Of a DNA stretch of 46,289 bases, positions 40,899 to 46,289 are shown piece after piece (the first letter of the stretch is position 1; each line of letters starts with the position of its first letter). Where the stretch lies: contig NZ_JAINZZ010000064.1 in the NCBI RefSeq assembly GCF_019890725.1, forward strand, positions 1 to 46,289, in the 5' to 3' direction. Both the position numbers and the translations under genes were made by a program. The notes under the pieces were generated by a model. It did no database searches. It was not told the DNA's origin and worked only from the letters and a program-made list of their open reading frames with translations. This stretch comes from Actinacidiphila acidipaludis (GTDB lineage: Bacteria; Actinomycetota; Actinomycetes; Streptomycetales; Streptomycetaceae).

Positions 40899-41152
40899 AT
40901 GCTCGTCCGGTACGCGGCGCACGAGCTGCCCGAGGCGCCGGACGGCCGGATCTACCTCAACGCGGCCGACCGCGAGGTGGCCGACCTCGCCCAGGAGATC
41001 TTCGAGGCCTGTTACGACGCCGCGGGCTACGCGCCCTCGGAGACCGAACTGCGGCGCCTGATGGTGGGCGTGCCACGGCCGGTCGCCGGAGGGCGGCGGC
41101 CGGTCCGCCGGCCGGGCTCGCCGCTGACGCGTGACGGTCCTCAGGAGGCGGA
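40899..41152 (+). pseudogene. Small helical protein gene without a stop before the next gene
   Basis: From ATG 40899 the frame codes LVRYAAHELPEAP, then RIYLNAADREVADLAQEIFE and a helical region to about residue 60, then a Pro/Arg tail. The first 65 residues look like real protein. The frame has no stop before the downstream gene at 41153 and runs on to 41915 in a frame that is plainly a shadow of that gene. Either a frameshift removed the stop, or the sequence is a remnant. The end given is only where the next gene begins. No strong ribosome-binding site is visible. I do not recognise the family; it may be an N-terminal adaptor of the cassette. Confidence 0.4.
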
Positions 41153-41995
41153 ATGGAACGGGAGCCGGTCTACCGCTCGGTGCTCGCGGTGGACATCGAA
41201 CGCTCGGCGGGCCGCGGCGATCCCGCGCTGCTGGCGATCCGCGAGGTGCTGCGGACGACGCTGCGTGAGTCCTTCGCCCGGTGCCGGATCGACTGGGACG
41301 CCTGCCGGGTGGACGACCTCGGCGACGGCCTGCGCGTCACGGCTCCGCCCGGCGTGCGGAAGGCGGTGCTGGTCCACCCACTACTCGACGAGGTCGCGGC
41401 CCGGCTGCGGGCGCACAACCGGCTGGCCGGACCCGCCACCGCCATGCGCGTCCGGATGGCCCTGCACGCCGGTGACCTGTGGTTCGGCCCGTCCGGTGAG
41501 GTCGCGGGCCGTCCGCTGGAGGTGCTGGCCCGGTTGCTGGACGCGCCCGCGGTCCGCACCGCGCTGGCGGGATCCGCGCCGGGCACCGTCGCGGCGCTGG
41601 TCCTGTCACAGCACTTCCACGAGGAGACGGTCGCGCACGGATATCCCGGGACGGATCCTGAGGCGTTCCGCGAAGTGGAGGTACGCAACAAGGAGTTCAC
41701 CGCCCGGGCCTGGCTCCGCCTGGCCGCACCGCCGGACGCACCGTCGGACGCCGTGCCGGACGCGGCGGGCGACCCGGCGCGGAACCCGGCCTCGACGGAG
41801 TCCGAGGACCCGGCCTCCGCGTCGGCGCAGGACCCGGAGACCGGGCGCGACGCCGAGTCCGCGCGGGACGCGGCCGCGCCGTACGAGCCGCGGCCCGCCG
41901 TGCCGTCGCGGATGACCAACACCGCCTCGGGGCACGGCGTCATCTACGCCACGCAGAACGGCGACCAGCACATCACCGTCACCCGGACACCGTGA
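41153..41995 (+). CDS. Class III nucleotidyl-cyclase-like protein with C-terminal RHIM-like motif
   Basis: The protein has 280 residues. About 1-185 resembles a class III cyclase fold: VLAVDIERS (first metal Asp), DDLGDGLRV (second metal Asp) and MRVRMALHAGDLWFGPSGEVAGRPLEVLARLLDAP. In active cyclases the last segment has an Asn before the Arg helix; here the position reads Glu, and the substrate Lys position near GDG is also not Lys, so catalysis is doubtful. A disordered acidic Ala/Pro linker (about 190-250) leads to TNTASGHGVIYATQNGDQHI at the C-terminus. CAGGAGGCGGA lies directly upstream of the ATG. The next gene starts 9 bases after its stop, so the pair is an operon. Confidence 0.8.
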   Translation: MEREPVYRSVLAVDIERSAGRGDPALLAIREVLRTTLRESFARCRIDWDACRVDDLGDGLRVTAPPGVRKAVLVHPLLDEVAARLRAHNRLAGPATAMRVRMALHAGDLWFGPSGEVAGRPLEVLARLLDAPAVRTALAGSAPGTVAALVLSQHFHEETVAHGYPGTDPEAFREVEVRNKEFTARAWLRLAAPPDAPSDAVPDAAGDPARNPASTESEDPASASAQDPETGRDAESARDAAAPYEPRPAVPSRMTNTASGHGVIYATQNGDQHITVTRTP

Positions 41996-42004
41996 AGGGG
42001 CGTC

Positions 42005-42415
42005 ATGGACCGGGAGTTGACCGCGCTCGCGGAGGTGGGCGCCGCGGTGGTCGTCAGCGCGATGGCCACTGATCTGTGGCACGCGGTGAAGGAGGGCACG
42101 CTCACGGTGTTCCGACGTATGGGCGGCGACCGCCGCCGCGCGGTCGCCGACCAGCTCGACAGCAACGCGGCCATGGTGCGGGAGGCCGATCGCCCGGACG
42201 AGGTCCGCCGGGCGCTCTTCGGCTTCTGGGCCCTGGAGCTGGCGGCGGTCCTGCGTCAGGATCCCGAGGCACGCGCCGACCTGACCCGTCTGGTCACCGG
42301 ACTCGAGGGCGGGCGCACCGGACCCGCCCTCGTGCAGACCAACACCGCCCGCGACGGCGGCACCGTCTACGCCGTCCAGTACGGCGACCAGCGGGTGGCC
42401 CGCGACCCCGAGTGA
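42005..42415 (+). CDS. Small helical protein with C-terminal RHIM-like motif
   Basis: The protein has 136 residues. The N-terminus is hydrophobic and helical (ELTALAEVGAAVVVSAMATDLWHAVKEG), possibly membrane-associated. A charged helical region follows (RRAVADQLDSNAAMVREADRPDEVRRALFGFW to about 100), and it ends with QTNTARDGGTVYAVQYGDQRV. The core VQYG matches the RHIM tetrad pattern V/I-Q-x-G. Streptomyces has many such small proteins with an N-terminal helical domain and a C-terminal N-rich, Gly/Gln motif, as I recall. GAAGGGGCGTC lies before ATG 42005. It forms a unit with the cyclase-like gene. Confidence 0.75.
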   Translation: MDRELTALAEVGAAVVVSAMATDLWHAVKEGTLTVFRRMGGDRRRAVADQLDSNAAMVREADRPDEVRRALFGFWALELAAVLRQDPEARADLTRLVTGLEGGRTGPALVQTNTARDGGTVYAVQYGDQRVARDPE

Positions 42416-42443
42416 GCTCGGCCTCGCGGAGGCGGAAGCACGT

Positions 42444-42459
42444 GGCGCCGTACGGCGCC
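42444..42459. terminator. Perfect 16-bp palindrome between convergent genes
   Basis: GGCGCCGTACGGCGCC lies 28 bases after the stop of the motif-bearing small protein and 27 bases before the end of the aminotransferase gene. With little loop it can form only a tight hairpin or cruciform. It may terminate both genes, but no T run is present. Confidence 0.4.
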
Positions 42460-42485
42460 GCCACCGGCTTGCAGGAGAGCTGAGG

Positions 42486-43664
42486 TCAGGCGTTGAACGC
42501 CTTGCGGAGGCGGGCGGCGGCGTCCGCGAGGACGTCGTGCCGCTTGCAGAAGGCGAACCGGACCTGGGTGCGGCCGGCGGTGGGGTGGTCGTAGAAGACG
42601 GAGCTGGGGACGGCGACCACGCCGCAGCGCTCGGGGAGGGCGCGGCAGAAGGCGAGGGCGTCCTTCTCGCCGAAGGCGGCGATGTCGGTGGTGATGAAGT
42701 AGGTGCCCTGCGGCCGGTAGACCTCGAAGCCGGCGGCCGTCAGTCCGCTGGCGAGCAGGTCGCGCTTGTCCTGGAGGTCGTCGCGCACCGAGGTGTAGTA
42801 GGCGTCGGGCAGCGCGAGCGCCTCGGCGACGGCGTACTGGAACGGGCCGGAGGCCACGTAGGTGAGGAACTGCTTGGCCGTGCGGACCGCGGCCACCAGC
42901 TCCGCGCTGCCGGTGACCCAGCCGACCTTCCATCCCGTGAAGGAGAACGTCTTGCCGGCCGAGGAGATGCTGACCGTGCGCTCGCGCATGCCGGGCAGCG
43001 AGGCCGGCGGGATGTGCGGGACGCCGTCGAAGGTCAGGTGCTCGTACACCTCGTCGGTGACCACCAGCAGGTCCTGCTCCACGGCGAGTTCGGCGATGGC
43101 CGTCAACTCGTCGCGGGTCAGCACCATCCCCGTCGGGTTGTGCGGTGAGTTGAGGAGCAGCAGGCGGGTGCGCGGCGTGACCGCGTCCCGCAGCGCGTCG
43201 AGGTCGGGCCGGAAACCGGGCGCCGGCAGGGTCAGCGGGACCCGGACGGCGCCGGCCATGGCGATGCAGGCGGCGTAGGAGTCGTAGAACGGCTCGAACG
43301 CGATGACCTCGTCGCCGGGTTCGAGCAGCGCCAGCATCGCCGCGGCGATCGCCTCGGTCGCGCCCGCCGTGACCAGCACCTCGGTGTCGGGGTCGAACGC
43401 CATGCCGTAGAACCGCTGTTGATGCTCGCTGACGGCCCTCCGCAGCTCGGGGACGCCGGGGCCGGGCGGGTACTGGTTGCCGCGGCCGTCGCGCAGCGCC
43501 CGTACCGCCGCCTCGCGCACCTGCTCGGGGCCGTCGGTGTCGGGGAAGCCCTGGCCGAGGTTGATCGCGCCGGTCGCGACCGCCAGCGCCGACATCTCGG
43601 CGAAGATCGTCGTCCCGAGCCCGTCCAGCCTCCGGTTGAGCAACGCCCTGTCCCTGACCCGCAT
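42486..43664 (-). CDS. PLP-dependent aminotransferase, DapC/kynurenine-aminotransferase-like
   Basis: The 392-residue fold-type I aminotransferase has INLGQGFPDTDGP, NQYPPGPGVPELRRAV, VTAGATEAIAAAML, NSPHNPTG and the PLP lysine in SSAGKTFSFTGWKVGW. It ends VRFAFCKR with the substrate Arg. It is much like mycobacterial DapC as I recall it (N-succinyl-diaminopimelate aminotransferase, lysine pathway), but kynurenine and methionine transaminases share the layout. I start at ATG 43664, where family similarity begins; an in-frame ATG at 43763 would add 33 basic residues. Confidence 0.88.
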   Translation of the reverse strand: MRVRDRALLNRRLDGLGTTIFAEMSALAVATGAINLGQGFPDTDGPEQVREAAVRALRDGRGNQYPPGPGVPELRRAVSEHQQRFYGMAFDPDTEVLVTAGATEAIAAAMLALLEPGDEVIAFEPFYDSYAACIAMAGAVRVPLTLPAPGFRPDLDALRDAVTPRTRLLLLNSPHNPTGMVLTRDELTAIAELAVEQDLLVVTDEVYEHLTFDGVPHIPPASLPGMRERTVSISSAGKTFSFTGWKVGWVTGSAELVAAVRTAKQFLTYVASGPFQYAVAEALALPDAYYTSVRDDLQDKRDLLASGLTAAGFEVYRPQGTYFITTDIAAFGEKDALAFCRALPERCGVVAVPSSVFYDHPTAGRTQVRFAFCKRHDVLADAAARLRKAFNA

Positions 43665-44063
43665 GCGCCCGCACCCGCTTCCGGCGTTCGTCCCGCAGCC
43701 GCGCCCGGCTGCCCGCTTCCGACCGGTCGAGCGTACTTCGCCGGCGGCCGGGCGCCACTCCATCTGAACACCTGAGCCCACAAGCGCTCCAAGGGATGGA
43801 AAGTATGCGCAGAAGGGTAAAAACGTTGAGGACGGGACGAGTTTCGTGATTGCGTGGGATCCGACACCCGTTGGATCCCCGCGACGGATCCGTGGACCCC
43901 ACGGACCCCGCGCGGGCACGAACCGGCGCACTCCCGGTCTCCCGGCGGCCCCGCCGGACAGGCGGCCCCGGAAGGTTCACCGAGAGCTGCGGGACGGCCG
44001 ACCTCCTCCACCGTGCGCGATCCAGCGCGTGCCCGTTCCCAGCGTGCTTGCGGAGCCGACCCG
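43665..44063. other. 400-base divergent promoter region
   Basis: No gene is convincing; frames across it are Pro/Arg-rich. Bases about 43795-43845 are unusually AT-rich here (AAAGTATGCGCAGAAGGG and on to TAAAAACG) and on the minus strand include CATACT, a fair -10 box for the aminotransferase. The DUF2617 gene must also be served from this region. Confidence 0.5.
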
Positions 44064-44585
44064 ATGCTCACCACCCTTCAGACCACGTACACCGACACCC
44101 GCGCGGGTGACCTCGCCTGGTGTCTCGGCAAGGACCGGCTGCCGGCCCTCGCCGTCCTCGGCGTCGAGATCGGCGACGGCCACGACCTGCGGGCCAAGGT
44201 CGAGTTACGGCTGCTCGGCGCCTCCCACCAGGTGCTCGTCGACGCCGGCCGCGGCGGCTGCTCGGAGACGGTCGCCTGCCTGCCGGGCAGCCAGGCGCCG
44301 TTGCCGTTCGGGGTGGCGCGGCGCGTCGGCGGCTGGGACTACGAGTTCGCCGCGCGCATCGAGACCCTGGCCGAGGGGCCGTTCGCGCTCCGGGCCCAGG
44401 AGTTGCTGGCCCTGGTCGCCGACCACCCCCAGGGCCTGGCCGGCACCTTCCCCGGCGATCCGCACGCCTTCACCGCGCTGCTCGTGCAGTGCGTGGACGG
44501 CGGCGTGCGCTGGCGGACCTGGCACGCGTACCCCCAGGAGGGGCGCATGGTGACGACCCGCACCCGGGTGAGCGTGCTGCCGTGA
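44064..44585 (+). CDS. DUF2617 family protein
   Basis: The protein has 173 residues. It opens LTTLQTTYTDTRAGDLAWCLG, with a beta-rich core (LGVEIGDGHDLRAKVELRLLGASHQVLVD) and GDPHAFTALLVQCVDGGVRWRTWHAYPQEGRMVTTRTRV at the end. I recall it as DUF2617, an actinobacterial family of unknown function. Leu48 is a TTA codon (44205-44207), so expression may need the bldA tRNA. The spermidine-synthase-like gene starts 80 bases downstream and also contains TTA. Confidence 0.78.
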   Translation: MLTTLQTTYTDTRAGDLAWCLGKDRLPALAVLGVEIGDGHDLRAKVELRLLGASHQVLVDAGRGGCSETVACLPGSQAPLPFGVARRVGGWDYEFAARIETLAEGPFALRAQELLALVADHPQGLAGTFPGDPHAFTALLVQCVDGGVRWRTWHAYPQEGRMVTTRTRVSVLP

Positions 44586-44665
44586 CCCGTGGCGTCGTCA
44601 ACAGGCCTGGTATTGCACCCCTGTGGGTGACCGGTGCCGACGCGACCCTGACATAGCGTGCAAGC

Positions 44666-46159
44666 ATGATCGACCAGCACAGCCGAACCCGGATCCCGTC
44701 GCGGCGCGCGGAACACCTGCCCGTGCCCGTGGGGGCGGCCCGCGCGCTGGTGCTGGCCGCGGTGTTCGTCTGCGCCGCCTGCGGTCTGGTCTACGAGCTC
44801 GAACTCGTCGCCCTGGCCTCTTCCTTGGTCGGCGACTCGGTCACCCAGGCGTCGGTCGTCCTGTCCGTCATGGTCTTCGCGATGGGCTGCGGCTCGCTGC
44901 TGGCCAAACGGTTACGGGCGCGGGCCGCGGCGGCGTTCGCGGCCGTGGAGTCGGCGCTCGCGCTGGTCGGCGGGCTCTCCGTGATGGCCCTGTACGGCTT
45001 CTTCGCCTGGGACGGGCAGGCCCGGCCCGCGATGGTCGGCTGCGCCTTCGCGATCGGCGTGCTCATCGGGGCCGAGGTGCCGCTGCTGATGACGCTCGTG
45101 CAGCGGATCAGACGGCAGGACGCGGGCGGTGCGGTCGCCGACCTGTTCGCCGCGGACTACGTGGGCGCGCTGGTCGGCGGCCTCGCCTTCCCCTTCCTGC
45201 TGCTGCCGCGCTTCGGGCAGCTCACCGGGGCGCTGGCGACGGGCGTGGTGAACGCGGTCGCCGGCGGCGCGGTCGTGCTGTGGCTCTTCCGCTCCGACCT
45301 GACCCGCCGCGAGCGCGCGCGGCTGCTCCTGCTCAACGTGCTGGTGCTCGCGGTCCTCGGCGGCGCCGCGTGGGCCGCCGCGCCCTTCGAGCGGGCCGCC
45401 CGGCGGGCGGTGTACGGCGCGGACGTCCGGGTCGCCGAGCAGACCCCGATCCAGGAGGTCGTCCTGGCCGGCGGCCCCCGCGCCCGCCCCTTGCGGCTCT
45501 ACCTCGACGGCCGGCTGACGCTGTGCGGCTCGGACGCGGCGGCCTACGGGCAGGCGCTGGCGGGCCCCGCGCTCGGCTCGGCGGCGCGGCGGGTGCTGGT
45601 GCTGGGCGGCGGGGACGGCGTGGTGGCGGGACAGGTGCTGCGGCACCCAGGCCTGCGGGAGGTGACGGTCGTCGACGCGGACGCCGAGCTGCTGCGGCTG
45701 GGCCGGACCGACCCGGGCCTCGGCGCGCTGAACGGTCACGCCTTCGACGACCCGCGCGTCCGGGCGGTGGCGGCCGACCCCTTCGACTGGCTGCGGGGGG
45801 CGCCGCGCGCCGCGTACGACGTGATCCTGGCGGACCTGCCGGCCCCCGCGGAGTCCCGGGCGGCGAAATTCTACTCCGAGGAGTTCTACGGGCTGGCCCG
45901 GCGCGTGCTGGGCCCTGGCGGGCGGCTGGCGGTCCATGTGGAGGGGCCCCGGACCTCCCTCTGGACGGTTCGCTCCACCCTGCGGGCGGTCGGCCTCTCC
46001 TCCGCGGCGTACGTCGCCCCCGGGCACACGGTCTCGTGCGGGGCCCCCTGGACCTTCCTCCTCGCCGGAAGCGCCGACGTCCGCCCCTTCCCGGTCCTAC
46101 CCCCACCTCCCTCCGCACCCCCGCCACCCCCTTCAACCCTCCTCCACCCCAGAGCCTGA
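44666..46159 (+). CDS. Membrane-anchored spermidine-synthase-like protein with altered active site
   Basis: The 497-residue protein has seven or so membrane helices (30-235) followed by a spermidine-synthase-type Rossmann domain with VLVLGGGDGVVAGQVL. In true polyamine aminopropyltransferases the segment before it reads LDG-x-x-Q...DE-x-x-YHE; here it is LDGRLTLCGSDAAAYGQAL, so Gln, Glu and His of the polyamine site are gone. The DLPDP-type catalytic loop reads DLPAPAES, with the second Asp lost. Spermidine synthesis is thus unlikely; it may be an SAM-binding membrane protein. A TTA codon (Leu83, 44912-44914) is present. The C-terminus is a proline-rich tail. Confidence 0.78.
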   Translation: MIDQHSRTRIPSRRAEHLPVPVGAARALVLAAVFVCAACGLVYELELVALASSLVGDSVTQASVVLSVMVFAMGCGSLLAKRLRARAAAAFAAVESALALVGGLSVMALYGFFAWDGQARPAMVGCAFAIGVLIGAEVPLLMTLVQRIRRQDAGGAVADLFAADYVGALVGGLAFPFLLLPRFGQLTGALATGVVNAVAGGAVVLWLFRSDLTRRERARLLLLNVLVLAVLGGAAWAAAPFERAARRAVYGADVRVAEQTPIQEVVLAGGPRARPLRLYLDGRLTLCGSDAAAYGQALAGPALGSAARRVLVLGGGDGVVAGQVLRHPGLREVTVVDADAELLRLGRTDPGLGALNGHAFDDPRVRAVAADPFDWLRGAPRAAYDVILADLPAPAESRAAKFYSEEFYGLARRVLGPGGRLAVHVEGPRTSLWTVRSTLRAVGLSSAAYVAPGHTVSCGAPWTFLLAGSADVRPFPVLPPPPSAPPPPPSTLLHPRA

Positions 46160-46172
46160 AACGTGGCTTCCA

Positions 46173-46216
46173 GCCCGGTAGAGGGGTACGGCCTCCGGCC
46201 CGGTAGAGCGGTACGG
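46173..46216. repeat. Two copies of a 19-bp repeat, 25-base period
   Basis: GCCCGGTAGAGGGGTACGG (46173-46191) and GCCCGGTAGAGCGGTACGG (46198-46216) differ at one base. They follow the last gene of the window, and bases 46217-46289 show no further gene. They may be part of a longer array outside the window or a regulator-binding pair. Confidence 0.7.
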
Positions 46217-46289
46217 ATTCCGGGTGCCCCGCTGGGGTGAGTTCCCGGCTTTCCGCCGGTGGTGGGCTTGTCGCGTTGGGGGCACCTCC

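Noticed and set aside
40334..40900. Minus-strand 188-codon frame overlapping the cassette and GH92 end
   Set aside because: Arg/Gly-rich, crosses the GH92 terminator and shows no motif; the neighbouring frame carrying the motif is the credible one.
40899..41915. Full 338-codon frame from 40899 as one gene
   Set aside because: Beyond about 41150 it is Arg/Pro/Thr-rich and is the shifted shadow of the cyclase-like gene, which has its own strong ribosome-binding site.
43665..43931. Aminotransferase extension to 43931
   Set aside because: The extra 89 residues are basic and low complexity and lie over the AT-rich promoter-like area; family similarity starts at 43664.

Overview
The window looks like chromosomal DNA of a Streptomyces. 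GC content is very high, codon third positions are strongly G/C, GTG starts are common, and TTA codons are rare. It carries the actinomycete dnaK-grpE-dnaJ-hspR operon with HAIR operators, and a pSAM2-type integrative element sits next to a tRNA-Gly gene.

Bases 1 to about 8980 are the right-hand part of an actinomycete integrative and conjugative element (AICE). In order they hold three overlapping minus-strand genes (one cut by the window edge, one an RsbW-like ATPase), a Nudix hydrolase resembling the pSAM2 immunity factor Pif, and a divergent GntR/UTRA repressor resembling KorSA. These are followed by a small regulatory-type protein, an FtsK-like DNA translocase, several small spread/transfer membrane proteins, a RepSA-like HUH initiator, an excisionase and a tyrosine integrase. 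Integrase, a bidirectional terminator and tRNA-Gly(CCC) are adjacent, as expected for integration into the tRNA 3' end. The other att site is outside the window. A 16-bp operator-like sequence recurs at several control points of the element.

Bases 9053 to 16355 return to ordinary chromosome: a small Cys protein, dCTP deaminase, a DUF2000 protein, a metallophosphoesterase, a Yip1-type membrane protein, a large EtfD-like membrane Fe-S oxidoreductase, and a reduced LCP-like protein. Bases 16480 to 21090 hold the DnaK chaperone operon. clpB (25813-28431) has its own HAIR site, so one repressor, HspR, probably controls both loci. Between and after them lie a phosphodiester glycosidase, an FBP-domain protein, a flavin/F420-type oxidase, a cytochrome P450, a YbjN-domain protein, a PIG-V-like mannosyltransferase and a GNAT acetyltransferase.

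Bases 31442 to 42415 look accessory. There is a 1079-residue PLD nuclease-helicase-DUF3427 protein of the kind linked to defence, then a secreted 1805-residue GH92 mannosidase behind a LacI-type operator. After that comes a compact cassette (40681-42415) in which three separate reading frames end in the same short motif, aligned without gaps and resembling a RHIM or bacterial amyloid signalling motif. One frame is attached to a nucleotidyl-cyclase-like domain, one to a small helical domain and one to a bare linker. This is the best candidate for an undescribed system here.

Bases 42486 to 46159 hold a DapC/KAT-like aminotransferase, a DUF2617 protein and a membrane-anchored spermidine-synthase-like protein that has lost the usual polyamine-site residues. 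The last two each contain a TTA codon, so they may depend on the bldA tRNA.
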